DNA of 64,000 nt from contig JALMQS010000828.1 in NCBI GenBank assembly GCA_024734495.1, positions 5,319,603 through 5,383,602 on the forward strand. The letters are read 5' to 3'. The notes below the pieces were generated by a model. The model saw only the letters and a list, made by a program, of their open reading frames with translations. It did no database searches and was not told where the DNA came from. The position numbers and the translations under genes were made by a program. Numbering within the stretch: position 1 is the first letter of the stretch; every line of letters starts with the position of its first letter. Below, piece after piece: positions 13,058-25,969 of this stretch. This DNA is from Forficula auricularia (taxonomy: Eukaryota; Arthropoda; Insecta; Dermaptera; Forficulidae).

Positions 13058-13790
13058 TTTTTACTTTACCATACAGGATATGGTCAGGTATTGTAATCGT
13101 GCATGAAAAAAGTGTTTTTTTTCCTTCTTTTTTTCGAAATATCTCAAAAATGACTGAAAATATTTTGATTAAAAAAATTGAGCGAAACTATGGTATTTCG
13201 GTCTACAAAAAAGCGCTAATAAGTGAACATCGAAAAAATTATATTTTTCGAGATAATAATTGTTTTGTCAAAATGTCTGTTAGTATGTCTGGTTGTCTGG
13301 TTGTCTGTTAGTCTGTGCGTTACCAAATTTTTGTGGACGAGCTAGATCAAAAACTAGTGTAAATATCGAAACCAAATTTCACACGTACTTTTGGTCCATT
13401 AAGAGCTGATTAGATTTTGGTGCATAACGACCCAAAATTAAGGGGGGTGGAAGGGGTTAAAAATTAAAAATCTAGGCCATTTGAGCAAACTCGACCAAAT
13501 TTTGTATAGATGATCAGTGGACCCCAGAAGTCTAAAAATGCAAAAACTAACCACCCGAAATGGGGGGAGGGGGGTCAAAAAATGAAAATCTAGTCTCTTG
13601 TACCAAACTCAACCAAATTTTGTATACATAATCAGTGGGCCCCCAGGAGTCTAAAAATGCAAAAACCCCCTACATGAATATAAATAATTTTATTAAATTT
13701 TAAATATAAGTGAGGGGCCAGGTTGTAGGTAAAATCAAGTGGATGGCCTCATCAGAGGACGTCAGCTTATTTAAGAATAAAATTAATCTC
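13058..13790 (+). repeat. Dispersed repeat L, copy 2
   Basis: It matches the L copy at 8228 from accatacaggatatggtcagg to gacgtcagcttattt, with two to three internal units instead of six. Confidence 0.8.
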
Positions 13791-14003
13791 ATAGAATAAA
13801 TAGTTATTGAGATATTGGCTCGATTTTCTAAAGGGGGGCAGTGCTGCCCCTTGCCCCCCCCCTCTTAACTACGCACATGCATATAATTATAATTATAAAC
13901 ATATAAGAAATATGTTTAATTATTTTCAATATTATAAAAATAGTTTTAAGATTGTTTCAATGTTCTTGAACAGTAGTTGAGTAAATGAATTGATGTGTTT
14001 CAG

Positions 14004-14288
14004 GTTTATCAGTTCATCGAGGAGAAGCAACGCATTTCCTTGAGCAAAGAGCGACGAGCTGCCCGAACCCTTGGCATCATTATGGGCGTTTTCGTCGTCT
14101 GCTGGTTGCCCTTTTTCCTTATGTACGTGATTCTGCCCTTCTGTCCGATCTGCTGTCCAAGTGAAAAATTTATCAACTTCATCACCTGGCTTGGCTATAT
14201 CAACTCTGCCCTCAATCCTATTATTTATACCATCTTCAATTTGGACTTTCGACGAGCCTTCAAAAAACTTCTCCATATTAAATTTTAA
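14004..14288 (+). CDS. Oct-TyrR: Tyramine receptor TAR1 (Oct-TyrR type), last exon
   Basis: This exon encodes the C-terminal part of a rhodopsin-family biogenic amine receptor. It reads [20 protein letters not shown] at the end of loop 3, then TM6 with the CWLP motif, extracellular loop 3 with closely spaced cysteines (FCPICC), TM7 with NPIIY (the NPxxY motif), and a short helix 8 ([11 protein letters not shown]) ending in HIKF and TAA at 14286. The short tail and TM6-TM7 wording match insect type 1 tyramine receptors, which couple mainly to Gi and lower cAMP in neurons. Dopamine and octopamine receptors share the general pattern but differ in this wording. The exon starts after a tgtgtttcag acceptor at 14003, in phase 0. 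Confidence 0.92.
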   Translation, partial: VYQFIEEKQRISLSKERRAARTLGIIMGVFVVCWLPFFLMYVILPFCPICCPSEKFINFITWLGYINSALNPIIYTIFNLDFRRAFKKLLHIKF

Positions 14289-14350
14289 TAGATAGCATCA
14301 ACTTAAACTCGCAATTCTTCTTATAAATATTTATTTATACCTATTTATAT

Positions 14351-15412
14351 TAGGATGGCCCTTATTTTTGGTATTTTTATGCTCCCAGAGGCTCATATGG
14401 TTAGAAATAAATAAAAAAATATCCCCCAAGTGTCAAATCTCTATCTCAATTTAAACCTGGGCCGAACAGTTTCCCATCTAAATAACGTGGTGTTTTTGGC
14501 ATTGAACGATCAATTTTTTATTCCGGCCAAAGTAATGTTTCAAAAAATGTGAAACTATGTAAACTTTATCCTTATAATAGAGGCTATCCCTTGGAATTTT
14601 TGCAGATTTTTAGCTAATATAATTTTGGAGTATATACCTAAGATATAGCAGCAGGGCCCGATTTAGGATCTAGGCTGGACCTGTGGTGCGCTCCCTACAG
14701 GGGGAAATATTTTTTTTTTAAATTAACCTACAAAAACAGCATTTTCAGCAATTATCCAATTCAAAATTTGGTAACGCACAGACTAACCAACATTTTGACA
14801 AAACAGTTATTATCTCAAAAAATATAATTTTATCGATGTTCACTTATTAGGACTTTTTTGTAGACTGAAATGCCATGGTCTCGCACAATTCTTTTAATCA
14901 AAATAGTTTCAGCCATTTTTGAGATATTTAGAAAAAACGAAGCAAAAAAAACACTTTTTTCATCTACGATTACAATACATTACCATATGGTAAAGTTAAA
15001 ATAAATGTGCATGATTCTTTATTGAAACCTTGTTAAATATATTTTTTTTAAAAGTGACCCTTTGTGGTGCGGGCCCATAGGCTGCATGTGATTAAATCCG
15101 GCCCTGTATAGCATTAGTTTATCTAGCTGTAACTCCAAAATTATAATAGCTAAAAATCTCTAAAAATTCTGAAGGATAGCTTATATTATGAGTAAAGTCT
15201 ACATAGTTTCAAATTTTTTGAGCTATTACTTTGGCAAGAATAAAAAATTGATCGTTCAATGCCTAAAATAGGAAAATTATATCGCTATTCGGCAGAGTTT
15301 AAAATTGAGATATAGACTTGAAACTTGGGGGATATTATGTTTTATTTATATCAAGCCATGTAAGTCTCTGGAAGCATAAAAATTCGAAAATACCCAAAAT
15401 AAGCCCCACCCT
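14351..15412. mobile_element. Palindromic MITE M copy 1, carrying a hAT-type insertion
   Basis: Ends are TTAGGRTGGYCCTTATTTT on the left and the complement on the right. Arms are inverted repeats containing cattgaacgatcaatttttt. Its centre is split by the 14652-15106 insertion; without it the element is about 607 bases. Confidence 0.75.
14652..15106. mobile_element. hAT-type MITE nested in M
   Basis: Ends CAGGGCCCGATTTA and TAAATCCGGCCCTG. The flanking 8-base duplication is TATAGCAG / TATAGCAT (7 of 8). Its body is a minus-strand piece of repeat L (about 14755-15010). Confidence 0.8.
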
Positions 15413-15426
15413 AATATATGTACAAT

Positions 15427-16071
15427 TAGGGTGGTCCTTATTTTGGGGTTTTCGAATTTTTACGCTGACAGAAAATCATATGGTTCGAAATAAATAAAAA
15501 AAATATCCACCAAGTTTCAAGTCTCTACCTCAATGTTATAACCTGTGCCGCATAGCGATGAAAGTTTCCCATCTAAATAACATGGGGTTTTTGGCATTGA
15601 AAGATCAATTTTTTATTCCGGCCAAAGTAATATTTCAAAAAATTTAAAACTCTGTAGACTTTACCTTTATAATACTAGCTACCCTTCAGAGTTTTTTCAG
15701 ATTTTTTGTTTGTATAATTTTGGAGTTACAGCTAGAAAAACACTGCCATATCTTAGTGTTAGTAAGTTATAGACTCTAAAATTATATTAGCTACAAATCT
15801 GTAAAAATTCTGAAGGGTAGCTACTATTATAAGGATAAAGTCTACATAGTTTCAAATTTTTTGAACCATTGCTTTGGCCCGAATAAAAGATTGATCGTTC
15901 AATGCCAAAAACCCCATGTTATTTAGATGGGAAACTTACATCGCTTTGAGACACGGGTTAAAATTGAGATAGGGGGTTGAAACTTGGGGGATATTTTTTT
16001 ATTTATTTCGAACCATATGAGCTCCTGCGAGCGTAAAAATTCGAAACTACCCAAAATAAGGACCACCCTAA
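15427..16071. mobile_element. Palindromic MITE M copy 2
   Basis: It starts TTAGGGTGGTCCTTATTTTG and ends with the complement, CAAAATAAGGACCACCCTAA. Arms of about 300 bases flank a short centre near 15745. The adjoining 16073-16540 shows nothing that I can name. Confidence 0.8.
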
Positions 16072-16555
16072 TGTATATCGTTCTGCTGTTCAACATTTTT
16101 CTTAGCTTCAGTTCGTTGTTTTTTCTTTTTTTCTTTTACAAATGTGCTTTAAGGATTAGATTAATATTTTTAACAGATATTACTCAAATATAAGACTGAT
16201 CTAATCCTTGATTAATAAAAACTCTCTGGAGTGATACTAAAGGTGAAATTACATTCTAGAAAGCTAAATGAACTGATATTAATTAATGCCAAATTTTCAA
16301 AAAATGATTTTTTTTTCAATGCAAATTATTAACACTAGAATTTGATAGATGTTTGAATGGATTCATATTAGAAAGAGGAACTTTTATAGTCCGTCCATGC
16401 TTCTTGGCTCATGGTATCTCTCTTTTTTTTTCTTGGGGAGGGAGAAAGACTGGCGGTTGTGATATTCAGATAACGATTTAATGAGAGAGACAAATCAAAA
16501 TTTCCATATCGACATGAGACTCGATTCTTTGGATGGACTATATATAATTAAATAA

Positions 16556-18166
16556 CATTGTTCGACAAAAAATTTCTCCCCGTAAATCTAACAATGGATT
16601 CCGGTAGAGTTTTGTATGCTGATTATCATGCAATTTCCCAATTTTTTACAACAGGTCAGAGTTTTGAGATATTATCGGTCAAAATGACGAGGAAGGCCAT
16701 TTTGACCTATTTTCGACTCCCATTAGATATTAAACAGCAATATTTGAAATCAAAATGTTTTGTTGACGTAATAGAAAAGCAGCTTCCTCTTTCATTTCCA
16801 AATTACCACTTGTTTTCAGCTCAATTAGAACTCGAGTTATAACTAAAAAACTAAAACTACGTTATTTTAAAGGCTAATCTATATATATAAAATTCTTTGC
16901 CCGATACACTCACTCACTCACTCATCATCAAAACAGCCAGAACCACTGGACATAGAAACATGAAATTTGGAGAGGATATTACATCTATGACATAGGGGCT
17001 TACTAAGAAAGGATTTTTCGAAATTCGACCCCTAAGGGGGTCAAAGGGGGCAAAGTGTGTTTTCACTGATTATGCGATATCTCTTAAGGACGATAAAATA
17101 TCTACTTGCTTTTTACTTATAAAAATACTAAATTAAAATATCTAAAAACCAATTTCAGGATTTTTTGAAATTCGACCCCTAAAGAGGTCAAAAGGGGCAA
17201 AATATCTTTGCAATGTTTTTACACTAATTATGCATTTTATAATTAAGAATGATAAGATATCTACTTGATTTTTACTTAATAAAATTCTAAATACAAATAT
17301 CTAAAAACTAATTTCAGGATTTTTTTGAAATTCGACTCCCAACTATCCAAAACGTGAGTGGGGGCAAAAATTAAAACTCTCTCCTATCTTGATCAAGTTG
17401 TGTAGAGTTATTCTTTATTACTTTAAGAAACTATTCCTGTAAAAATCAACTATCAAAATTGACTGTATGGGGGCGAAAGGGGGGGGGCAAAATATAGAAT
17501 TTTTTAGCTTTTTTGTACATTTACTCTTTAGAAAACTGAGATTTATTTATTTTCAAATATCTAAAAAATAATTTCAACCTCCCAAAATGTGAGTGGGGGC
17601 AAAAAATTAATACTCTCTCCGATAAAGATCAAATTTTGTAATGTTAGTTTTTAAGACTATATCAAATGTATGCTGTAAAAATCAATAGCCAAAATGAGTG
17701 CGTGGGGGTAAAATATTACAAATATATATTACAGACCTAATAATCACATGGCGAGACGCTGCCCGCCAGGGCCACCTGCCCGGAGGGCCGAGCTGTAGAG
17801 GGCGTACCGAAGGCACGCCTGGAGCAGCTCGTAAATATAGATAAAAACATAAGTTTTTAGGCTTTTAGCTATAACTCGAGTTCTAATTGAGCGAAAAACA
17901 AGGGGTAATTTGAAAATCAAAGAGGAGGCTGTTTTCTATTACGGCAACAAAATAATTTGATTTCAAATATTGCTGTTTAATATCTAATATGACTCGAAAA
18001 TAGGTCAAAATGGCCTTTTTCGTCATTTTGATCGATAATATCTCAAAACTCTGATGTATTGTAAAAAATCGGAAAATTGAATGGTAATCAGCGTATGGAA
18101 CTCTACTGAAATCCATTGTTAGGTTTACGCGGAGAAATTTTTGTTTAATTTTTGTCGAGCAGTGTA
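16556..18166. mobile_element. DNA-transposon-like element with ~300-base inverted ends
   Basis: The end arms (16556-16850 and 17870-18166) are reverse complements and both keep an open frame reading YADYH...FEILS.KMT.KAILTYF. The outermost part contains TTCGACAAAAAATTTCTCC. The middle has several copies of a gggggcaaa motif and a GC-rich stretch at 17755-17830. No transposase was found, so the conserved ORF in the ends may only reflect similarity of the arms. Confidence 0.65.
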
Positions 18167-18589
18167 ATATATAGATGCGTGAAGCCAGAATTAGAATTTT
18201 TTAAAAATTAATCAAAATGTGTACTTTTTTTATAAAATAAAATAAAAAACAAAAAAACTTTTTAGGATATATAACGTCCACTTTTTTTCAATAACTAAAC
18301 ATTTTCTTGCCGAACCATAATTTTGCTCTAAGATCAAACATTGTGATATTGTACATGTTTACCTATTATAAATATTTAGATTGGAAATAGATGAAAATAT
18401 AAATTGAACATTTGTTATTGTAAATATTAAGAATGTTTATTACATATTCATGTATTCATGTAGATGATATAACAATGTCTAGAATAAGTATGTGACCGAT
18501 GTTTGATTCAGAATTCCTGTACATTCCAGCGCGGTGAATCGCTTTATGCATGCTGTAAAAACCACTTTGTATAGTAAAACCCGAGGGGT

Positions 18590-18726
18590 GGACTGCGATT
18601 GGAATTAGGTGTACACCGTCTTTGGAATTACTTTGGAATTCATTAGATAATCTATTGTCTTCTATTTGGAAATGAAAGTGGAAGTGGAAGTAGGTGTACA
18701 CGATTATAGATCGCGCTTCACCCCTC
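18590..18726. mobile_element. MITE K copy 2
   Basis: Ends GAGGGGTGGACTGCGA and GCTTCACCCCTC, with TAAAACCC on both sides as a target duplication. Confidence 0.85.
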
Positions 18727-18729
18727 GGT

Positions 18730-19240
18730 AAAACCCATCGAGTCTCTCAGGAGCATGAAGTCAATTTTTCTGAGCCCTTTATTGACTTGATGCTCCCGAA
18801 GTCTTTGATTTGTTGTTTGTTCTCCTTTATCTATAGAATATTATCTCCTATTTACCTCCCTAGAGCCACCTTCGGAAACACCGAAACGTCACCATTGAAT
18901 TGAGTTGTTTAGCAATAAAAAAAACTATTTTATCTTAGTATTAAGTCAATCAAGAAAAAGTGTTTTTCTTTCAATTCTAAAAGTTTTAATGTAAAATTGT
19001 AAATATACTTTAAAAAATACCTATTAAAATCAAGCTTGATTACAATGTAAATAAATATATATATATATACTTTAATTAGAATAATGCAATGTTTTGATTT
19101 TTCTTAATGAATTTTAAATGTTTTTCTTTTCTTTATTCCTTAAACCCATCCCAATTAATGAATTCATGAAAGATGAAATAGGAAGATTCCATGTTATAGA
19201 GATTTCAATTATGATGTAAATTGAGTAGAATTTTACTTAG
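18730..19240. other. No recognised gene
   Basis: A stretch near 18860-18900 reads CUUCGGAAACACCGAAACGUC, which resembles the 3' half of a hammerhead without the CUGANGA part. The rest is plain AT-rich DNA. Confidence 0.35.
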
Positions 19241-19342
19241 ATAAAGTGGTGTAGGTTTTAGGTGAAACATGATATTAATTAATAAAGTAAAGGGTGTGTA
19301 GTGTCACAGTGAATGATATAAAACTCAAAAGAGGTTTATACA

Positions 19343-19386
19343 GACTCAATATATTTCGAATTATTAGTTCATCATCAGGAGTTTAC
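19343..19386 (-). ncRNA. Hammerhead ribozyme motif F1, left arm
   Basis: CUGAUGA, stem II GAA/UUC, GAAA, minimal AU-rich stem III, triplet AUU. Stem I pairs ACUC with GAGU. Confidence 0.65.
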
Positions 19387-19410
19387 AGGTTAAAACTATT
19401 TAAACCTTGT

Positions 19411-19458
19411 AAACTCCTGATGATGGACTAATAATCCGAAATATATAGTATTGAGTTT
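19411..19458 (+). ncRNA. Hammerhead ribozyme motif F1, right arm
   Basis: CUGAUGA at 19417-19423, stem II GGA/UCC (changed in both strands relative to the left arm's GAA/UUC), GAAA at 19438, triplet AUU. Stem I is AAACUC/GAGUUU, six pairs. Confidence 0.7.
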
Positions 19459-20395
19459 GTATAAACCTCTCTTTTGAGTTTTATTTCATTCACTGTGAAA
19501 CTACACACCCTTTACTTTATTAATTAATTGAGTAGAATTGTTCAATTTTTTTCTAATTTAATCAAGAAGTTGTGCACATTATTTATAAATCCTATCCTAT
19601 GCTTCGCAAAAATCAAACACTAAAGTTGGATTAATTAAACAGGCAAAAGAAATTGATGCCCATATAAATATAAATATATTTCAAATTATAAGCATTAGTC
19701 TCCTATCGACTCACTCACCTCTGATAAACTGATTAAAAAAATTATTTTATAATGAGTTAATCCTTAGGTCGTGGAATTGGGGTAAATTATACTAAGTAGA
19801 GTAAGAATAAAAATCTTGGGGGTTGGTGAAGGATCAATAAACATATTAATTAAATTGCCTTAAAAAACTTTATTATTTAATAAAGGGAAAGAGAGTCTTG
19901 ATCAACTGGTGTGTTCACCACACAACTTTCACATTTTCAAGGCTCTGCTACTTTCCGAAGACGAGATATTAACGATTAAAAATATTTAATTTACCACACT
20001 CCTAATTTACCCCCTCTTCCTTTATTAAAAATTTGACACAACTAATAGCTCATGACAATTGATAAATATACTAAATTTTTAAAAAATGGTTGAGCCATTT
20101 TTGAGAAAAACAAAAAAAACGAAAAATCTTTAATGTAAATGTCCACTTCCGGTTTTCCGATTTCAACCAAAAGCTTGCTGTACGCCTAGCCTATATCGAG
20201 CTTAAGTTTCGAATTTCGTAGCTCTGAGACTTATGCACAGGGGGCCGAACATACTATATATATTTGTCTAGATTATTAGTTGAATAAAAGATTTCACTGT
20301 CGATGGTAACAGAATTGTTTTTATTTTAGGTTAAAAATAAAATAAAATGAGAGAGTCTTCTGTTTTTTAAATAAAATAATTTTTAATTATTTCTA

Positions 20396-20436
20396 GAGAG
20401 TATAGTTTCAAAGGCATTGCCTTCATCATCAGTCTA
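20396..20436 (-). ncRNA. Hammerhead-like motif, family H relative
   Basis: CUGAUGA, stem II GAAGGC/GCCUUU with loop AAU, then GAAAC. No good cleavage triplet or stem I, so probably degenerate. No second arm seen. Confidence 0.5.
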
Positions 20437-20439
20437 TCA

Positions 20440-22150
20440 CAAATATTTCAAATTAGTTACAAATTAAGATTTATACATTGAAAATTTTGAAAAATATATA
20501 ATGTCTTTTTCTTCATGTTTCCTCTTGGGAGATTAGAATATAACTGTCTAGATTAATTTGCCGCAACGCTGACGTAATGCTGCCGAGAGAGAGTGCCATC
20601 TGTATATTTGCGGCAAATTTGAAATATAACCGTAATTTGGACTCAAATTTCGAAATGAAAGACTCAAATTGATTTTAAATTAAGAAACATTAAATATATT
20701 GATAATTATTACCCCCCCCCCCCTTCACCACTCAAAAATTAAATATTCAATTCGCTTTTCTTTGCGCACAGAAAAAGAAATCAATCACATCTTATTTGAT
20801 TCAATTTTTTTAAAAAATCTAAATTTTGTTATTCTTATTTTTTGATTTTTACAAAATTAAACGACTTAAGACACGCATGCCCATATGAGTTTCTCATTGC
20901 AATACTGGATGGAGCAGCCTGTCATACAAACAACACCTGATCTCTTTAAATATTTGGAGCCTTATATCGATTATCGATCCCAAATTTTAAAAAAATGATA
21001 TAATATATTTCTCCTCCTCACACGATACCACTTATTTAAATAAATCTATTTCTACACAAAAAATATCACAATGCTGTAGATTATAGAAGAAAAAATACTT
21101 CCAGATTCATATCTAGAGCCTCATTTCTGTAGCTGTGTCAGGACGAAAATGAGGCGAAACTTTTTAAGAAACTATGTATTTTCGGGAGTTTACAGGTATT
21201 CATTTGGAGTGTAGTTTTTTAAGAGGAATAAAAATTTTGGACCGAGACGCCGCCCGCCAGGGCACCAGCCCGATATACATAAGCACTGACAAATGGATTT
21301 TTTTACCCATTTTTGACCTCTGGGGATCACAATTTCCGGTTTTATCCGCTAAATCCGGTTTCCAACTATTAAGGGCATCGATTCCTTCCACCTAGAAATT
21401 ACAAAATCAAATTAACTTTTTTCATCTCTGAGATACAAGCTCTCAAAGAGTCAGGAATAAGTCAGGGCATCGCAATACTTCCCCATTATATTCTATGGAA
21501 TATAAATGTGAAAGTAAAAATCAGAAATTTCTGAAGACATTACATATACGAATTACTCTGAAAGTTTAAATTTTGATGTACATTCAGTAGAATTAAAAAT
21601 TTTATTTGATTAATACTCAAAAAATAAATTTCCGAAAACAAAGAGCCGAATATATTAACTTAATCAGTGGTTAAAAATAAAAAAAGTAAACTTAATAAAT
21701 AAATAGATATCTTGACTATCTTGGAGCTATACTGATCTAAAGGCAGAAAGAATCATTAAAATCGGTTCATAAACAAAGAAGTTATGCCTGAACAAACATA
21801 ACAAAAAAGGTCCAATACTAATGAAAAAAAACCGAACCAATCGGAAACTATACTGAACCCAATGCAAAAAAATCATCAAAATCGGTACACAATTGGCGAA
21901 GATATCAGGTAACATAGATACAAAAAAAAAATTCAGTCGAATTGAGAACCTCCTCCTTTTTTGAAGTCGGTTAAAAACCAAACTTTATTTTTAGTAGTGT
22001 TCTCCCAGAAATTAGGATTGCAACTTTAAGGTAGTCCATGGCATCGGCGAGACTGGTCTCTTGCTTACACATATAGGATAAAATTGAATAAAAGATATTT
22101 CAATACTACTACTACTAATACTACTACTACTAAAACTTGTGAATAATGTG
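20440..22150. other. Intergenic stretch, no recognised gene
   Basis: Only short unconvincing ORFs. A GC-rich patch near 21240-21275 (gccgcccgccagggcacc) resembles part of 17755-17800. Confidence 0.4.
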
Positions 22151-23997
22151 TAGATACCGTCCGATGTATCTCATGACTCATTACAATTGAAGGCCGAAAG
22201 CGAAAATTCTCCTCTAAAAATATTCAAATAAAAGAAAATCATTTTTCATATCATATAAATTAAATTTTAATTAATTTAATAAAAAATTATTTATTAAATA
22301 TTAATAATATAAATAATGATTTGTGGTGCTGTGGCTTGGGTCCGAGTCGTTGTCAACAGCCAGGCTCATTGCTTTTAGTAGATATATAAATAATATAATC
22401 ATTTTATTTATTTATTATATTAAATTATATAATATATTAAATTTGAATATGTGAAATGATATATTATAAATAAGATTGTAATTGAAAAAAATCCATAAAA
22501 AATATGTCTCCGATCAGTCTCTCGTGGCGAGAAGCTTGAGTCGCAGCCGCTCGATAAAACATACTACAAAGAATTATAAATAAGAAAGAAAGCGAACTTA
22601 TTTTATCAATTTCATCTATCTGGATGTTCACAGTACTATTCTAATATAAGAAAATAGCATTTCAATTAAGAATTTCTGTAGTTTAAATGAAATTTTATGA
22701 AAACATTCACTTTCTTGTCTCCGGAGCGAGTCGACTAGAAATACCAGAAGGTATTATTTTTTCCTAATCACATATTCAATTAAATGTATTGAAATTTCAT
22801 ATTTGTGTGTTATTTACTGTTATCTTTTATATCAAATTATCTTTATTAGGATATTTTCATTTTATAGGGTAGTTTATTTGAAGTCTAACTTTAAAAACGC
22901 CAATAACTAATATTTAATTAATTTTTAAAAATATGAAATTAATAGATATTATAAAACAATTAATTATTAATAATTTAATTCAATTTTAAACGAAATCGAT
23001 TAAGTACTTTTTGAGAAAATGGTCAAAAACACCGAAAAACGCCATGAAAGTCCGTTTTAGAAACATTTTTAAAAATCCACATCCATGTCACAAGTCAATG
23101 TTTCGTTTCATATGACTTTTTGAACTTTTTCAAAGGCATCTCTTGCCTTCCAAAAACGGCGTTTTCATAGAAGGTTTTCGGTGTTTTTTGACCATTTCTC
23201 AAAAAGTACTTAATCGATTACGTACAAAATTGAATTAAATTATTAATAATTAATTGTTTTATAATATCTATTAATTTCAAATTTTTAAAAAAATTTCAAC
23301 GTAGTTATTATCATTTTTTCAAAGTGGAGTTCAAATAAACTATCCTTTAAAATGCAAATTTCGTAATAATAATTAATTGATATAATAGATAAATGAAATA
23401 TAACACACAGATATGGAATTTCAAAAGATTTGAGTAAATATCTAATGAGAAAAAAATAAAACTTTTTGCTATTTCTAGTTGATTTGCTCCCGGAGAGAAG
23501 AAATTGAATCTTTTCATACAATTTATTTTAAACTAAAAAATTTTTAATCAAAATGATATTTTCTTATATTAGAATGATACTGTGAACCTTAAGATAGATG
23601 AAATTGATAAAATAAGTTCGCTTTTTTTCTTATTTATAATTCTTTTGTATCTTTCATCGAGCGGCTGGCACTCAAGCTTTTCGCCACGAGAGACTGTCGG
23701 AGAGAATCGTACACATGTTTTATGGATTTTTTTCAATTACAATCTTATACAACATATAATAATATATCATTTCACATATTCAAATTTAATATATTATATA
23801 ACTTAATATAATAAATAAATAAGGAGTCGCGCTTACGGGCACAGCACATTAATATTGAATAAATAATTTTTTATTAAATAATTAAAAGTTAATTCAATAT
23901 GATATGAAATGTGAAAGATTGTTTTATTTGATATTTTCAGAGGAGAATTCCGGCTTTCGTACTTCTCTGTCATGAGAAACAATCAGACGGTATATCT
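22150..23997. repeat. 1.85-kb palindrome with ~800-base arms
   Basis: Arms run from about 22150-22990 and 23170-23997 around a centre that itself folds (tcaaaaacaccgaaaaacgcc against its complement). Matches include ctcgtggcgagaagctt against its complement near 23680. It has foldback-element form. No transposase is visible. Confidence 0.8.
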
Positions 23998-24042
23998 CAC
24001 AAATTCACCAAGTTTCAGTCTATAGCAGGGGTAACTTTTAAG

Positions 24043-24195
24043 GAGTTCGGTGTTGGTTCTAGGTGAAACATTTTTTTTTTTTACAATATATAATCAGTTT
24101 TCTTAGACTCCTGATGATGGGCTAACCCCCGAAATATATCGAATTCAAAACTCAATTTTGTTTTATTTCTTTTTTGTGAAACCTACCGAGTATCT
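24043..24195 (+). mobile_element. Family F element, single copy
   Basis: It has the leader motif (gttcggtgttggttctaggt), a hammerhead motif and an end matching gtgaaacctacc...gtatcttactcaag, which also ends the element at 59540. Confidence 0.7.
24106..24146 (+). ncRNA. Hammerhead ribozyme motif F2
   Basis: CUGAUGA at 24111-24117, stem II GGG/CCC with loop CUAA, GAAA at 24131, triplet AUC. Stem I is short and imperfect. Confidence 0.65.
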
Positions 24196-24214
24196 TACTC
24201 AAGTTATACACAAC

Positions 24215-24900
24215 GTGGTCTCGCGAGCCGCATGCGGCTCATCAGTCAATCTCGTGCGGCTCTTGAACCCTCTTGAATAATACTGATCTTAAAAAGTATA
24301 ATAATTAAATTAAAAATTGAATAATGACGAGCTTCCTGATGATGTATCTTGGTACTGTTTAGTGAGATGGCTATTGGTAAGCAATGTTCAATTACTTGAT
24401 CCAATTAAACAGTTTATGAAAGAAAAAGAATTTTTTTTCCCTGAATTTGATGACCCCCAATGGTTGTTAGATATGGCTTTTTTATTTACCGATGTGGTTC
24501 AGCATTTACAAACTCTAAACGTACCATTACAAGGAAGAGAAAAACTTATTTCTGATTTAGCGCAGAGTGTATTTAGCTTTCATAGCAAATTAAGACTCTT
24601 TCGAAAAGACCTTGAAGCTAAGACATTCGCTCACTTCAAATGATTGAAGAAAATTATTGAAAGCCACCCTGATGTTCAGGTGAAAACTGAAGATTATTTG
24701 TGCAAAATATCTGGTCTTGCTTAAGAAATAAATGACAGATTTAATGATTTGAGAACACTTAAACCATCATTTTATAAAATAAAAAATGTGTCTTTTTTTA
24801 ATAAACCATTATTTAATCTCCAAATAATGTGGCTCGCTTTGAAACAGTTTTATAAATTTGTGGCTCCCAATGTTAAGGTTAGTGGCCACCCCCGGTCTAT
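24215..24900 (+). pseudogene. hAT-family transposase fragment (GTF2IRD2-like)
   Basis: An ORF at 24317-24643 reads FDDPQWLLDMAFL and NVPLQGREKLISDL, a block shared by hAT transposases and their domesticated GTF2IRD2-type relatives. After stops it resumes with FNDLRTLKPSF. The left end has a GCCGCATGCGGCTC hairpin typical of such elements. It lacks the N-terminal BED finger and the C-terminal dimerisation region. Confidence 0.65.
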
Positions 24901-25965
24901 AGTAATGAAATACCTATCTTTTATTCAATTTCAATATATTTAAATTTTTTGAGAAACCTTGGTAAAAAAATACAAAAGAAAAAAAATGTAAATTAATTTT
25001 TTTCTAAATTTGAATCCTAAAAGTAACTGTCGATTTCCATTATGAATATATATATACAATACATCCTGTATATTAAATCTTATTTTCATTTTTCTCTATA
25101 TGATTTTAAATTGAAAATTTAACTCTCTAAGGCCCACAAAATCCTTTTGTATGAGATCAATTGGTTTTTGAAACCTATTATGGGAAATCTATTAGAATTG
25201 CTGCCAGAGATCTCGCTTTGTGTCACGTAACTCTCAATATTTTTAAATTGCAGATTCAGGAATTTCATTAAAAATTGCATAACTGAATTCTTAAAATAAA
25301 TGTTGGAAATAAATAGATTTTTTTAAATAAAGTACTTTCTTTTTTTAGATTTTTTTTTAATTTTTACGTGAACTCAACACTAGGCACCCCGGCAGGCAGG
25401 CTCACTTGCTCTCCGGACGGACCGAGTAATATTTTCGGCCTCTTTTTAGCTCTATCGCCTGGGGCCCGCAAACATCGAAATCTGCCACTGCCCTTCTACT
25501 CCTAATAGGCCGGAGCCTAGGGCCCCCGGCATCTACTAAACCCACACCTAATGAGTTGCCGATAAAAACTTTCAATAATTAGCCGTAAGCCCCCAAAAAC
25601 CTTCAGAACCCCATACGCAGCGAGAGATCTTATGAAATTTAGCAACCGACCATAAACTCTAAACCCATCTACCCCACACACATACATACACACACAGAGA
25701 GTGACTAATAAAATTGACTAGTGCAGAGCTAGTTTTACTAGGGGTCTCATCGATACATGGGCCTAGGCCTCATACCTCATAAAGACGGCCCTAGGGGGAG
25801 AGTACTCTTTCATGAGGTTAGGGTAATACAAAATTGGTGAGGGTTACTTTTCATGAAACTGGGGGATGGGGGTGAGTCGTGAAGCCAAGGGGATGGGCAC
25901 CCCTGCCTCTTCGTTAAAAAGAAAATTAAACAGAAAAAATTACATTTATTCAATTTTAACATTTT
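24901..25965. other. No recognised gene
   Basis: AT-rich to 25370, then a GC-richer patch (25380-25560) with no recognised coding sequence, and a short GT/CA run near 25676-25700. Confidence 0.4.
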
Positions 25966-25969
25966 CTTT

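Larger units (their letters stand above)
1367..14003 (+). other. Intron of the tyramine receptor gene
   Basis: This is a 12.6-kb intron from GTAAGC to a tgtgtttcag acceptor. It is filled with palindromic and tandem repeats listed separately. I see no other host gene inside it. Confidence 0.65.
19249..19530. mobile_element. Family F hammerhead element, inverted dimer
   Basis: The palindrome 19272-19530 begins after a leader motif (ggtgtaggttttaggtgaaacat) shared in varied form with 24043, 29697, 34769 and 59555. A ribozyme motif lies in each arm. Confidence 0.8.

Noticed and set aside
16558..18116. A conserved ORF (YADYH...AILTYF) as a duplicated gene
   Set aside because: The two copies are the inverted ends of one repeat; the shared reading frame needs no coding function.
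18860..18900. UUCGGAAACACCGAAACGUC as a hammerhead
   Set aside because: The CUGANGA half is missing; at most a truncated remnant.
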